This document shows, piece after piece, positions 52,429 through 63,100 of a DNA stretch of 64,000 nucleotides. The stretch's first letter is position 1. Each line of letters begins with the position of its first letter. The notes beneath the pieces were generated by a model. That model saw only the letters and a list, made by a program, of their open reading frames with translations, was not told where the DNA came from and did no database searches. Position numbers and translations under genes: made by a program. Origin of the DNA: CBDANW01 sp965197825 (GTDB lineage: Bacteria > Acidobacteriota > Vicinamibacteria > Marinacidobacterales > DATDRI01); NCBI GenBank assembly GCA_965197825.1, contig CBDANW010000003.1, forward strand, positions 496,001-560,000, in the 5' to 3' direction.

Positions 52429-55145
52429 GACGAGACCTGACCCGGCTGGTCTTCAGATGGCTGGGATACCTCCTGTGTCTGGCGAGTACCGCGGCTTGCT
52501 CGGTGCAGGCCAATCAGTCCGAAAGTGGCGCGGAAGCGTTGCGCCGCGGCGATTACGAAAAGGCTATCGAGTTCTTCACCGACCGAATTGACGAAGAGCC
52601 CGCCGACCTGGAAGCCAACCGAGGACTGGTTCAAGCCTATCGGGACACCGGTCGCTATGGCGAAGCGGAACGGGCGATTGAGGCGTTCCAGCGATCGTTT
52701 CCGGAATCTGTCGATCTCGCCAATAGCCTGGGAGAGATCCTCCACACCACCGGACGGCTCGACTCCGCCCGAGAGGCGTTTCAACTTGCGATTGCGGGGG
52801 GTGCGGGAGATGCGCTCTCGGCGGAGCTCAACCTGGCCGTTCTCGACTACGAACAGGGCCGTCGCCCGGAGGCAATGAGGCGCTTCGATCGCTTCATCGA
52901 TGTCTACAATCAAAGTGGGCGTGGCGCGCGAACCCTCTCTGCGGCCGATCTGACCGCCGTGGGGACGGCTTGTCGTTACCTCGGCGTCGACAATCCACAA
53001 TTGTTCAAGGACGCGCTGCGAGCCTTCGACGAAGCCTCGTCCGCTGATCCGCTAGGAGTCGAGTCCAAGCTCCGAACCGGGGAGCTCTTCCTCGAAAAGC
53101 ACAACAGCACCGATGCGGGAGCAACGTTCCAGGAAGTGCTCTCCGACAATCCCAATCACCCGCGCGCTTTGTTGGGGTTGGCGCGCGTGATGGATTTCGA
53201 TAACGCCCCGGAGACGATGGACCTCCTGCAGCACGCATTGAAGGTAAACCCCCACTTGGTTGAGGCGCGGGTCTTCTTGGCTCGGCAGTATCTCGACCTC
53301 GAGGACTACGGGCGGGCGAGCGCCGAGGCGGATCGTGCTCTGGAGGTGAACCCGGTTTCCCTCGAGGCTCTTTCCATCGTTGCAGCGACGCGCTTTCTCC
53401 AGGGTGACGACAAGGGTTTCGAAGAGACGCGCGATCGGATTCTTGCTCAGAATCCCGGTTATGCGGAGCTCTACAACACGCTATCCGATGTTTCCGTGCA
53501 GAACCGGCTGTACCGGGAGGCGGTGGAGTTTTCTCACCAGGCGGTCCTTCTCGACGACAAGTCATGGCGAGCCTACGGGCTCCTGGGGCTCAACCAGCTT
53601 CGCCTGGGTGACGTCGAAGAGGGGTGGGCGAATCTGGAGCGGTCTTTTGCCGGCGACCCGTACAACGTTTGGATCAAGAACACACTCGATCTGTTGGATA
53701 CGTTCCCTAACTACCAGGAGACCAAGAGCGAGCGATTCTTGCTGGTGATCGATGGCAAGGAGTCGGAGCTGCTCGCTCCTTATGTGATGTCCCTAGCCGA
53801 AGAGGCTTACGACGCTTTGGCAGAACGCTACCAATACCGGCCGGAGACTCCCATCCGGGTCGAGGTCTATCCGTCCCATGCCGATTTTTCCGTCCGTACG
53901 ATCGGTTTGGCAGGCTTGGGTGCCCTTGGCGTCTGCTTCGGTCCGGTCATTGCGATCGACTCTCCGTCGGCCAGGGAAAGAGGGATGTTCAACTGGGGCT
54001 CGACTCTCTGGCACGAGCTCGCCCACACGGTAACGCTCGGCATGACCGATAATCGCGTACCGCGTTGGGTGTCCGAGGGCCTTTCGGTGTTCGAAGAGCA
54101 CCGGGCGCGTCCCGGCTGGGGCGATGATGTCAGTATCCCGTTCTTGGTCGCCTACCAGAAAGATATGTTGCTATCCATCGGAGAGCTGAACAACGGATTC
54201 ATTCGGCCTAGCTATCCCCATCAAATTGGCAACTCCTACTATCAGGCCTCGCTAGTCTTCGATCTCATCGAGCGCGATTATGGCTTTGCCGCGATCCTCG
54301 AGATGTTGGAGGGGTACAAGAACGGTTTGAGGACGGCGGCAGTTTTTCGAAACGCGCTGGGAGTCGAGCTGGATGCGTTCGACGAGCTGTTCGAAGACTA
54401 CCTCGAAGAGCGTTTCGCCGCACCGGCTTCCGTTGTCAAGGCACCGCCGGAGGATCCGCCAGAGGGTCAGATTGTCGAGGCCCTTTCTCCGCAGCAGATC
54501 CAGAATCGACTGGCCAAGGATCCCAGAGACTTCCTGGGGCAACTCGCCATGGGTGAGGCGCTCTTCAAGCAGGGTGAGCTCGAGGAGGCGCTGGAATACC
54601 TGACCCGCGCCAAGTTGTTGTTCCCCGAGCACGGAGGCGTTAACAGTCCCTATTGGTACCTGGGCCAGATCTACCGACAGCAGGGGGAGCTCGAAAAGGC
54701 TGCGGAAGAGCTTGCCGTCTTTACCGGGATCAACGAGAGTCACTACGAGGCTCACTTGGCGCTCGCCGAGGTTCGGGAATCGCTCGGAGATCTTCCGGGA
54801 GCCGCCGAGGCACTGGGACGCGCCGTCTTCATCTACCCGATGGAGATCGAGCCCCACCGCCGACTCGCCGAGATTCATCGCGAGCTTGGCAGTTTTCGGT
54901 TGGCTATCCCCGAGCGTCAGGCGGTGGTGGCACTAGAGCTGGTCGATCGTGCACAGGCTATTTACGAGCTGGCTTTCGCCTACTACGAAGCGGGAGATTC
55001 GCCGAACGCCCGACGAGAGGTTCTCCGCGCCTTGGAGATCGCTCCCAACTTCGAGGAGGCTCAGGATCTCCTGCTGAGTTTGCAGCCCGGTGCCGGCCGC
55101 GGAGAAGCTGCGACAAGCACGATCCATCGGAGAGGTGCCGAGTGA
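52425..55145 (+). CDS. TPR protein with HExxH gluzincin-like peptidase domain
   Basis: 906 residues. The N terminus has a hydrophobic segment ending ...LASTAACSV, perhaps a lipobox. About ten TPR repeats follow (GDYEKAIEFFTDRIDEEPAD, YGEAERAIEAFQRSFPESVD and later HLVEARVFLARQYLDLEDYG). In the middle, STLWHELAHTVTLGMTDNRV and PRWVSEGLSVFEE (near residues 528-552) form an HELAH zinc site with a downstream Glu, of peptidase-MA type. More TPRs follow (GELEEALEYLTRAKLLFPEH). Likely anchored at the outer side of the cytoplasmic membrane. GTGA overlap with the next gene. Substrate unknown. Confidence 0.87.
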   Translation: MRRDLTRLVFRWLGYLLCLASTAACSVQANQSESGAEALRRGDYEKAIEFFTDRIDEEPADLEANRGLVQAYRDTGRYGEAERAIEAFQRSFPESVDLANSLGEILHTTGRLDSAREAFQLAIAGGAGDALSAELNLAVLDYEQGRRPEAMRRFDRFIDVYNQSGRGARTLSAADLTAVGTACRYLGVDNPQLFKDALRAFDEASSADPLGVESKLRTGELFLEKHNSTDAGATFQEVLSDNPNHPRALLGLARVMDFDNAPETMDLLQHALKVNPHLVEARVFLARQYLDLEDYGRASAEADRALEVNPVSLEALSIVAATRFLQGDDKGFEETRDRILAQNPGYAELYNTLSDVSVQNRLYREAVEFSHQAVLLDDKSWRAYGLLGLNQLRLGDVEEGWANLERSFAGDPYNVWIKNTLDLLDTFPNYQETKSERFLLVIDGKESELLAPYVMSLAEEAYDALAERYQYRPETPIRVEVYPSHADFSVRTIGLAGLGALGVCFGPVIAIDSPSARERGMFNWGSTLWHELAHTVTLGMTDNRVPRWVSEGLSVFEEHRARPGWGDDVSIPFLVAYQKDMLLSIGELNNGFIRPSYPHQIGNSYYQASLVFDLIERDYGFAAILEMLEGYKNGLRTAAVFRNALGVELDAFDELFEDYLEERFAAPASVVKAPPEDPPEGQIVEALSPQQIQNRLAKDPRDFLGQLAMGEALFKQGELEEALEYLTRAKLLFPEHGGVNSPYWYLGQIYRQQGELEKAAEELAVFTGINESHYEAHLALAEVRESLGDLPGAAEALGRAVFIYPMEIEPHRRLAEIHRELGSFRLAIPERQAVVALELVDRAQAIYELAFAYYEAGDSPNARREVLRALEIAPNFEEAQDLLLSLQPGAGRGEAATSTIHRRGAE

Positions 55146-55924
55146 AACACCAGTGGCTCGCCGTTGCCGCACTGGTGTTGGCCACCTTGCCGCTCTCTGC
55201 GAGTTTCGTCGACGCCCCCGACGTTCCGTATACGAATTTTTCGTACAATGGGCGTTTTACTTTCGTGCGGCTTCGCTTCACTCCGTCTTGGTGGGGACCG
55301 GGGAACTATACCTGGGGATTAGATCTCAAGTGGAATCACGACTACCCCCGCGGCGAGAGTCATTTTACGAACATCGTGGATGAGCTGACCTATCTCGAGC
55401 CCAACCGGAACGGCGGCAACATTCTGGCAATGGACGACCCGGAGCTGTTCAAGTACCCGTGGGCGTATCTCTGTGAAGTGGGTTTCTGGACCCTCACCGA
55501 ACCGGAGGCGGCGGGCCTACGGGCCTATCTTCAAAAGGGCGGCTTCCTGGTGGTCGACGACTTCATAGAGGACCGCCGATTTGGAAACCTTCATTGGCAG
55601 TGGGACAATTTCGAGACCCAGATGCACAAAGTCCTGCCGGGTGCACGGCTCGTCGAGCTCGACGTCTCCCATCCGATCTTCGACTCCTTTTTTCACATCG
55701 AGACCTTGGAGTTCGAGCATCCGCATCTTCCGGAGATCAAACCGGTCTACTACGGCATTTTCGAAGACAACGATCCTGAGAAACGCCTCATGGTGATAGC
55801 CAATTACAACCATGACATCGGCGAGTACTGGGAATGGTCGGACGAGGAATGGATTCCGATCAAGCTTTCCAACGAAGCATACAAATTGGGAGTGAACTAC
55901 GTCATCTACGGGATGACTCATTAG
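55142..55924 (+). CDS. DUF4159 domain protein B, exported
   Basis: 260 residues from a GTG overlapping the preceding stop. Signal peptide (QWLAVAALVLATLPLSASF), then DUF4159: FTFVRLRFTPSWWGPGNYTW, YLCEVGFWTLTEPEAAGLRA, YLQKGGFLVVDDFIEDRR, VELDVSHPIFDSFFHIETLE, and the same ending as protein A (GVNYVIYGMTH). It differs from A by having a longer WNHDYPRGESHF loop typical of the family. The two copies flank three other genes, so a duplication followed by separation is likely. Function unknown. Confidence 0.9.
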   Translation: MKHQWLAVAALVLATLPLSASFVDAPDVPYTNFSYNGRFTFVRLRFTPSWWGPGNYTWGLDLKWNHDYPRGESHFTNIVDELTYLEPNRNGGNILAMDDPELFKYPWAYLCEVGFWTLTEPEAAGLRAYLQKGGFLVVDDFIEDRRFGNLHWQWDNFETQMHKVLPGARLVELDVSHPIFDSFFHIETLEFEHPHLPEIKPVYYGIFEDNDPEKRLMVIANYNHDIGEYWEWSDEEWIPIKLSNEAYKLGVNYVIYGMTH

Positions 55925-55944
55925 CACGCTGAAGAGGAACTTGT

Positions 55945-55988
55945 GGCCGCCACATGACGTGGTTGCTTGCACTGGGGTTAGCCAGGCG
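55945..55988 (+). repeat. 44-nt dispersed repeat, copy 2
   Basis: Lies in the 84-base gap between DUF4159-B and MoxR, 20 bases before the MoxR start, and is a diverged copy of 46708-46751. It may carry a regulatory or processing hairpin: GGCCGCCAC and GTGGTTGC can pair in part. Confidence 0.75.
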
Positions 55989-56008
55989 GCAGAGGAAGGG
56001 AAAAATCC

Positions 56009-57037
56009 ATGGCAGAAGACAAACTCGAGCTCGAATCTCCTGACGATGTTGCGCTCGCGGATCGATTGAAGGAAGCAAAAGACCAGATTTTGGTCGAGCT
56101 TCGCAAGCTTATCGTTGGACAAGATGAGGTTGTCGATCAGGTGCTTCTCTCGTTGTTCGTCGGTGGCAACAGCATCATCACCGGCGTGCCCGGCCTGGCG
56201 AAGACGATGATTATCCACACCGTGGCTCAAGTCCTGGATCTGAAGTTCGCGCGCATCCAGTTCACGCCCGATCTGATGCCGTCCGATATCACCGGTACCG
56301 ACATCATCCAGGAGGATCCAGCCACTGGGCGTAGGGAGCTCGTCTTCATGCCCGGCCCCATCTTCAACAACATCGTGCTCGCCGACGAGATCAACCGGAC
56401 TCCGCCCAAGACGCAGTCTGCGCTGCTGGAAGCCATGCAGGAGCATCAAGTGACGATCCAGGGCCGCACCTACGATCTCGAGGAGCCCTTCTACGTGTTC
56501 GCCACTCAGAACCCTATCGAGTTGGAGGGGACCTATCCGTTGCCGGAAGCGCAGCTGGATCGGTTCATGTTCGACATCATCATCGACTATCTGCCGGAGG
56601 ACGAAGAGCTGGAAGTGGTCCGATCGACGACCGCGCCGCAGCATTTGGAATTCAAGCCGGTGGTGACCGGCAAGGAGATGGTCGCGTTCCAGAATCTGGT
56701 TCGGAAGGTTCCGGTCTCGGAGCCGGTGATGCGTTACGCCCTGAATTTGGCGCGCATCAGCCGTCCGGGAGAGGCGAACGCCCCCGATTTCGTCAAGAAG
56801 TGGGTCGAATACGGTGCCAGCGTCCGCGCCGCGCAGTACCTCATATTGGGTGGTAAGGCACGCGCGTTGATGCAAGGACGCTACCATGTGAGCTTCGAGG
56901 ACATAAGAGGTTTAGCCCACCCGGTGTTTCGCCACCGCGTGCTGATGAACTTTCATGCCGATTCGGAGCGCGTCACCTCGGGCCAGATCGTCAACCAGCT
57001 GCTGGATGCGGTCTCGATGCCGAAGTCGCAGATGTGA
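56009..57037 (+). CDS. MoxR-family AAA+ ATPase
   Basis: 342 residues. Walker A GVPGLAKTMI, Walker B VLADEINRTPPKTQSALLEA, sensor-1 FVFATQNPIELEGTYPLPEA, and RFMFDIII with the arginine-finger region; C-terminal lid EDIRGLAHPVFRHRVLMNFH. MoxR chaperones insert metal or remodel VWA-domain proteins. GAGGAAGGG precedes the ATG. The gene order MoxR-DUF58-BatA, 29 bases before DUF58, is the standard arrangement. Confidence 0.95.
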   Translation: MAEDKLELESPDDVALADRLKEAKDQILVELRKLIVGQDEVVDQVLLSLFVGGNSIITGVPGLAKTMIIHTVAQVLDLKFARIQFTPDLMPSDITGTDIIQEDPATGRRELVFMPGPIFNNIVLADEINRTPPKTQSALLEAMQEHQVTIQGRTYDLEEPFYVFATQNPIELEGTYPLPEAQLDRFMFDIIIDYLPEDEELEVVRSTTAPQHLEFKPVVTGKEMVAFQNLVRKVPVSEPVMRYALNLARISRPGEANAPDFVKKWVEYGASVRAAQYLILGGKARALMQGRYHVSFEDIRGLAHPVFRHRVLMNFHADSERVTSGQIVNQLLDAVSMPKSQM

Positions 57038-57066
57038 AAACCAGGTGATGGGAGCCTGAACACGCC

Positions 57067-57990
57067 GTGAGAGGAAGCCGCCTCAACGTCGAGCCGACCG
57101 ATTCCGCTCGGTTCCTGGATCCCAAGGCTCTGGGGAAGATCGGCAATCTGGAGCTCCTCGCCCGAATGGTGGTGGAGGGCTTCATCAGCGGACTGCACCG
57201 CTCGCCGTACCTCGGCCGTTCGGTCGACTTCGCGGAGCATCGTGCCTACATGCCGGGAGACGACATTCGAAGGATCGACTGGCGGCTCTTCGCTCGCAAC
57301 GACCGGTTCTACGTGAAGGAGTTCGAGGCCGACACCAATACCAGCTTCACCACGATTCTGGACATTTCCCGGTCGATGAACTTCGCTAGCCGGGGGATCT
57401 CCAAGCTCGACTATGCGCGATACCTCGCGGCGTGCCTGGCTTACTTTTCCAACAAGCAGCGGGACCGCGTCGGGCTGGTCACTTTCGACGAGGATATCGT
57501 CGATTTTGTACCGCCGTCCGCCAAGCATTTGGAAGTAGCGTTGCACGTCATCGATCGGCTTCAGCCTGGCCGTCGGGGAGTGCTCGGTCCGCCGTTGGCC
57601 AAGGTGGCCCAGGCAATCCGGCGGCGGGGCATCATGGTCGTCATCTCCGACTTCTACGAGGAGCCGGAGGCGGTTTTGAACGCGTTGAAGGTATTGCGCT
57701 ACAAAGGAAACGATCTGATTGTCTTTCACCTCTTGGATCCTGCCGAGATCCAGTTCCCATACGACGAAGCCGCGAACTACCGTGATCTCGAAACCGACGA
57801 AGCGATTCCGGTGGTTCCGGAGTACCTGCGAGAGCAATACCGCAAGATGGTAGCCGAGCACATTCAAACGCTTTCTCGTTTGCTGGGGGACAACGGTATC
57901 GACTACGCGTTGTTCGATACGTCGACTCCGCTCGATTTCGCGCTTTTCAATTACCTGTCGAATCGCCAGCGGTTGAGCCAGGTGCGATAA
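57067..57990 (+). CDS. DUF58 family protein (VWA-like)
   Basis: 307 residues from GTG 57067. The DUF58 signature is YMPGDDIRRIDWRLFARNDR, then FYVKEFEADTNTSFTTILDI with SRSMNF (MIDAS-like DxSxS), VGLVTFDEDIVDFVPPS and GIMVVISDFYEEPE. No membrane helix. DUF58 proteins are the usual partners of MoxR. The TAA stop shares a base with the next ATG (TAATG), so the two are co-translated. Confidence 0.95.
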   Translation: MRGSRLNVEPTDSARFLDPKALGKIGNLELLARMVVEGFISGLHRSPYLGRSVDFAEHRAYMPGDDIRRIDWRLFARNDRFYVKEFEADTNTSFTTILDISRSMNFASRGISKLDYARYLAACLAYFSNKQRDRVGLVTFDEDIVDFVPPSAKHLEVALHVIDRLQPGRRGVLGPPLAKVAQAIRRRGIMVVISDFYEEPEAVLNALKVLRYKGNDLIVFHLLDPAEIQFPYDEAANYRDLETDEAIPVVPEYLREQYRKMVAEHIQTLSRLLGDNGIDYALFDTSTPLDFALFNYLSNRQRLSQVR

Positions 57991-60077
57991 TGGGACTCAG
58001 CTTTCTCACCCCCGCCTTCTTCATCGGTTTGCTGGCGCTCGCCGTTCCCATCCTCATTCATCTCACGAATCGCGAGAAGAGGGACGTCGTAGCGTTTCCC
58101 TCGCTGATGTTTCTGACGAAGATTCCCTATCGTTCCATTCGTCGGCAGAAGATCAAACACTGGCTCCTTTTCTTGATGAGATGTCTGGCGGTGCTGCTCT
58201 TGGTCGCCGCGTTTGCTCGTCCTTTTCTGGAGCAACCGAGTCGCGCGGTGACATCGATCACCGGAGCTAGGCAAGTGGTCATTCTCGTCGATCGCTCCTA
58301 CAGCATGGGATATGGCAATCGCTGGGCGCGCGCGATCGATGCCGCGCACAAAGCGGTGGATGCGCTCGAACCTGATGACCAAGCGAGCCTCATCTTCTTT
58401 TCGGATCGAGCTGCCGTCACCAACCAGCCCACCTCGGACTCGGTCCAACTGCATTCTCTCATTGATGACGCCCGGCTCGGGTCGGGGACGACCCGTTACG
58501 GGCCCGCGTTGCAGCTGGCCGACAAGTTGCTTCAGGAATCGAACCTGCCCCGAAAGGAAGTGGTTCTTATTACCGACTTCCAGCGCGTAGGTTGGGACGG
58601 GCATGGCGAAGTCGGGCTTCCCGCCGGGACCGAGTTCGACATGGTGGATCTTTCCGATTCGGAAACGTCGAACGTGTCGGTGACCGCGGTGGTGCTGGAT
58701 CGAGAGCCGGTTTCCGGCAGGGAGCGCGTCGTGGCTTCGGCTCGGCTCACTAATAAGGGTGCGGAGGTCTTCGAGGACGTCAAGGTCGAGTTGGAACTGG
58801 GAGGCCGACCACTTCGTGAGAAAACGATCCAGTTGGAGCCCAATAGCTCGGCGACCGTGACATTCGAAGCGTTCACGCTACCCGAAGGTGTCTCGCAAGG
58901 TGTCGTGCGTGCAGCGGATGATGCCCTACCGCAGGACAACTCGTTCCACTTTGTCATCTGGCCCGGACAGTCCGTGTCGGTGCTGATCCTGGAAAGACCC
59001 GGTGTGCGTTCCGCCCGGAGCTTGTACCTCCGTCGAGTGCTCGCCATTGGTGACCGACCCGCGTTTCGGTTCGATGTGAAAAGCGCGACCGCGCTGAGCA
59101 GAGCGGACCTGCTGGGACGTTCGGTGGTGCTTCTATACGACGCGCCGCCACCTAGCTCTGTCACCGGCCAGCTTCTCAGAGAGTTCGTGGAGTCCGGGGG
59201 TGGGTTGGTGGTCGTGCTCGGCACCGAGAGCGGAGCGAGTGGATGGGAAGGGGCGGCGACCGAGCTCCTACCGGCGCCGGCAGGCGCTCCGGTGGATCGA
59301 TCGACCGACTGGGGAGGTACGCTGGCCTACATCGATTACGATCACCCGATCTTCGAGCTCTTCAGCGCTCCGGGTAGCGGCGAGTTCTCGCCGGCGCGGT
59401 TCTTTCGCTATCGATCTCTCGTCACGACGAACGGTTCGCTCCGCAATGCTCGGGCACTGGCGCGATTCGACGACGGTAGTATCGCTCTAGCCGAGAAAGA
59501 GGTGGGAGAAGGCCGTGTTCTGGTGTGGACCTCCACGCTCGACACTTTTTGGAACGATTTGGCCCTGCAGCCGGTCTATCTGCCCTTTGTGCACCAACTA
59601 GTCAAACACGCGGCGGGTTATGCAGAGGCGAGCGCCTGGCATTCGGTCGGGGACGTGTTGGATCTGTCCCAACAAATCGACCTGGCGGGAGGGAGCACCC
59701 CGAGCTCGGCGGAAATGGTCGCCATCGCCCCCTCGGGGGAGAAGTCCTTCCTTTCCGGCCAAGAGGGTCAACGCCTTCTGACTCTGGAAGAACAGGGTTT
59801 CTACGAGTTCCGTTACCTGGAGGCGGATGCGGCCGGACCGGCCAGCCTGGCTGCTAACCTGGATTTGACGGAATCCGACCTCTCTTCGGTCGACCCGGTA
59901 GAGGTTACGGTGGCGCTCAGCTCTTGGGACACCGATGGCGTTCAGGCTGCCGGAGTAGGGACTCCTGAGGAGCAAGATCGGCGACAAAGGGTTTGGTGGT
60001 ACTTGCTGGTCGCGGCTCTGGCGCTGCTGGCAGCGGAGACGCTCTGGTCCAATCGCCTGTCTCGTCTGGCCAGGTGA
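57990..60077 (+). CDS. BatA-domain and VWA membrane protein
   Basis: 695 residues. An N-terminal BatA domain (LSFLTPAFFIGLLALAVPIL, IHLTNREKRDVVAFPSLMFL) with two helices, including HWLLFLMRCLAVLLLVAAFA; then VWA (QVVILVDRSYSMGYGNRWAR, KEVVLITDFQRVGWDG). Beta domains follow, then a glutamine-amidotransferase-like region (LLREFVESGGGLVVVLGTES, AEKEVGEGRVLVWTSTLDTF), and a C-terminal helix (WWYLLVAALALLAAETLW). The periplasmic C-terminal part and the membrane anchors match Bat/aerotolerance-type operons. Probably a direct substrate of the MoxR ATPase. Confidence 0.92.
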   Translation: MGLSFLTPAFFIGLLALAVPILIHLTNREKRDVVAFPSLMFLTKIPYRSIRRQKIKHWLLFLMRCLAVLLLVAAFARPFLEQPSRAVTSITGARQVVILVDRSYSMGYGNRWARAIDAAHKAVDALEPDDQASLIFFSDRAAVTNQPTSDSVQLHSLIDDARLGSGTTRYGPALQLADKLLQESNLPRKEVVLITDFQRVGWDGHGEVGLPAGTEFDMVDLSDSETSNVSVTAVVLDREPVSGRERVVASARLTNKGAEVFEDVKVELELGGRPLREKTIQLEPNSSATVTFEAFTLPEGVSQGVVRAADDALPQDNSFHFVIWPGQSVSVLILERPGVRSARSLYLRRVLAIGDRPAFRFDVKSATALSRADLLGRSVVLLYDAPPPSSVTGQLLREFVESGGGLVVVLGTESGASGWEGAATELLPAPAGAPVDRSTDWGGTLAYIDYDHPIFELFSAPGSGEFSPARFFRYRSLVTTNGSLRNARALARFDDGSIALAEKEVGEGRVLVWTSTLDTFWNDLALQPVYLPFVHQLVKHAAGYAEASAWHSVGDVLDLSQQIDLAGGSTPSSAEMVAIAPSGEKSFLSGQEGQRLLTLEEQGFYEFRYLEADAAGPASLAANLDLTESDLSSVDPVEVTVALSSWDTDGVQAAGVGTPEEQDRRQRVWWYLLVAALALLAAETLWSNRLSRLAR

Positions 60078-60175
60078 ACGCGGCCGAACCAAGGTACAAT
60101 ATGAATATTCGGGCCGAGACCCGCCTTGAGACCCGTATAAGACGAAGATAAGACGAAGACAAAAGAGGTAGCGCC

Positions 60176-63100
60176 ATGCTGAACACACAACTGATGTCCA
60201 GCTACGACGATCTCATTCGAGTGGTCCGTCACGTGCGAAATCGATGGCGGCTCCGCCAGGTGCTTCGGGGGGCGGCTATCGTCTTGGCCGCCGTCATCGC
60301 TGCTTTGGCGATCTCCGCCTTCGGCATGGATCAGTTCCGATACAGCGCTTGGTCGGTGTGGACGTTCCGAGCCTTGACGTACCTCGGGCTCATCGCGTTG
60401 ATAGTGCGTTTCATCGTGGTCCCCCTGTTGAAACGGGTGAGTGACGAGCAAGTCGCGCTTTACATCGAAGAGAACGATCCCTCATTGCAAGCCGCGGTCG
60501 TTAGCGCCGTCGAGGTCGGTTCCGAAGGCGAGGAGCAACGGAGCCAATTGAGCCAGGTAAACTTGTCACCCGCGCTCATCGACCGCCTGGTCGAAGCAGC
60601 GATCGACCGCTGCTATTCGAACGAATACGGGCGTCTGATCGAGCGCCGGCGTTTGCAACACGCCTCGGGTGGGGTGGCAGCGATCGCGGCGTTGGGGATG
60701 GTGATTATTCTGCTGAGCCCCGCGTTTCTCTGGCATGGAGCGTCACTCTTGTTGAAGCCTTGGAGTAGCGCGCGCGCTGACAACCCCTACTCCATCGTCG
60801 TCGAGCCGGGCCATCTGGGAGTGGCTCGCGGCGCCGATCAGCTGATCCATGCTCGCTTGGAGGGTTTCGACGCCGAGCGGGTCGAGATCGCTGTGAAGTC
60901 GGAGAAGGAAGAAAAGTTCAGCCGGTGGCCCATGGCCATCGACGAGGTCGAGGGTAGCTACCTGTACATGCTGCTCGACCTCCAGGACGCGGTGGACTAT
61001 TTCGTCGAAGCGAGCGGTGTTCGCTCTCCCGTTTTTCGTATCGACGTGTCGGACTTGCCGTACGTGGGCCGGGTCGATCTGGAGTATCACTTTCCGGACT
61101 ACACGGGTCTCGCTCCTCGTATCGTGGAGGACGGAGGCGACATCGCCGCACTCAAAGGGACGAATGTGATCGTTCGGGCGACGCCGACGGTGGTTGTCGC
61201 GGGCGGTGCCCTGCGAGTCGAGGGCGCCGATCCTTTAGCCATGGAGCTACACGAAGATGGCACACTTTCCGCCACGCTGCGCCTCGACAAAGACGGTTTC
61301 TATAGTATCGAGCTCGCTGCCTTCGACGGTGAGATGTACAAAAGCTCTCCGGACTTCACGATGGAGATTTTGACCGATCAGCCTCCTGCGGTTTCGTTCT
61401 TGAAGCCTGGTCGGGATGCCATAGTTAGCAACATCGAGGAAGTCTTCACCGAGGCGCGGGCCGAGGACGACTATGGAGTGAAGAGGTTCGAGCTGGTGTA
61501 CGCGGTGAACGGAGCCGAAGAACAAGTCGTGCCATTGCATGGCGGGGCCGCGGCGGCAAGAAAAGAGGTGTCGGCGGGGCACGCGTTTTTCATGGAAGAG
61601 CTGGAGCTCGAGCCGGGTGACTTCATTTCTTATTTTGCCCGCGCCACGGACGCGAACGGGATCGATAGAGGCCAAACCACGACGACCGATATTTACTTTC
61701 TGGAGGTACGTCCCTTCGGGAAGGACTACCGGCAGGCGCCTTCCGGCATGGGCGGAGGCGGAGGCCAGGGGGGCATGGACAACGCGAGCTCCAGGAGGCA
61801 GCGGGAGATCGTGGCGGCTACCTTCAAGATCATTCGAGACCGGGACGAGTATACCGACAAGGAGCTTTCCGAAAACCTCACCACCATCGCTCTGATGCAG
61901 GGTCGTCTCAGGGAGCAGATCGGGACGCTCCTTCGCCGGATGACGAATCGTGGTCTCGTGGAAGGAGACTCGGACTTCGGAAAGATTGCGTCTTCGCTTC
62001 GTGTAGCCGTCGAGGCGATGGAGCCCGCGGAAGAGAAGCTGCTGGAAAACCTGCCCGACGATGCTCTTCCTCACGAACAGCGCGCACTCCAATATTTGCA
62101 GCGCGCCGAGGCGGTATTCCGCGACGTGCAAGTAGCGTTCGGTGGCGGTGGTGGCGGTCTGTCCGCGGTCGAGGATCTCGCTGATTTGTTCGAGCTCGAG
62201 ATGGACAAGCTGCGGAATCAATACGAAACCGTGCAGCGAGGTCAGCGCGAATCCGTAGACAATCAGGTGGACGAGGCTTTGCAGAGGCTCCAAGAGCTCG
62301 CCCGACGCCAGCAACAAGAGAACGAGCGGCGGAGGCGTCTGGCCGCGAACCAGCAGGGCTCCGCCGGCGGTGGCTCCGGCTCGCAGCGGGATCTCGCCGA
62401 GGAGGCCGAAGAGCTCGCTCGCCGGCTCGAGAGACTGGCGCGCGAGGAATCCCAGAAGGGGTTGGAGGACACGGCGCGCCGCCTGCGGCAGGCGGCCAAC
62501 GCGATGCGTCGCGCCGCGAGCGAGGGGCGCGAAGGCGCTCTATCGGAGGGTATCGCTGCTCTGGATCGCCTCAAGGATGCGCGCCGGCTCTTGGAGAAAG
62601 ACCGTGCCTCGCGACTCGATAGGGACATGGAGGACGTCCGGGCGAGGGCAGAGCGCATTGCGCAGCAGCAAGAGAAGATTCAGTCCGATGTCGGTCAACT
62701 GGGTCAGGGCGATGCTCAGGGGAGAACGGAAAGGCTCCAGCGGCTGTTGGAGCGCAAGGACGAGCTGGCCAGGGAAGTGGCCGACCTCGAGGCCCAGATG
62801 GATCGCATGGCCATGGAGTCTCGCCAGGAGCAACGGGATGCGTCCCGCAAGCTCCAAGAAGCGGCGAACTCCATCCGGGATAGCAAGCTCAAGGAAAAGA
62901 TCCGTTATTCCAAGGGCGTTGCACAAGGGCGCAGTCCCGAGTACGCCGAGCAGTTCGAGCAGCAAATCAGCCAAGACATCGAGGAGTTGGAGCGGCGGAT
63001 CGAAGAGGCAGGCGCGGCGATCGGAAAGAGCGAGAGGGCTCAGGCGGATGATGCTCTGGAAAAGACGCGCGAGCTGGTCCGTAGCCTCGAGTCACTCGGT

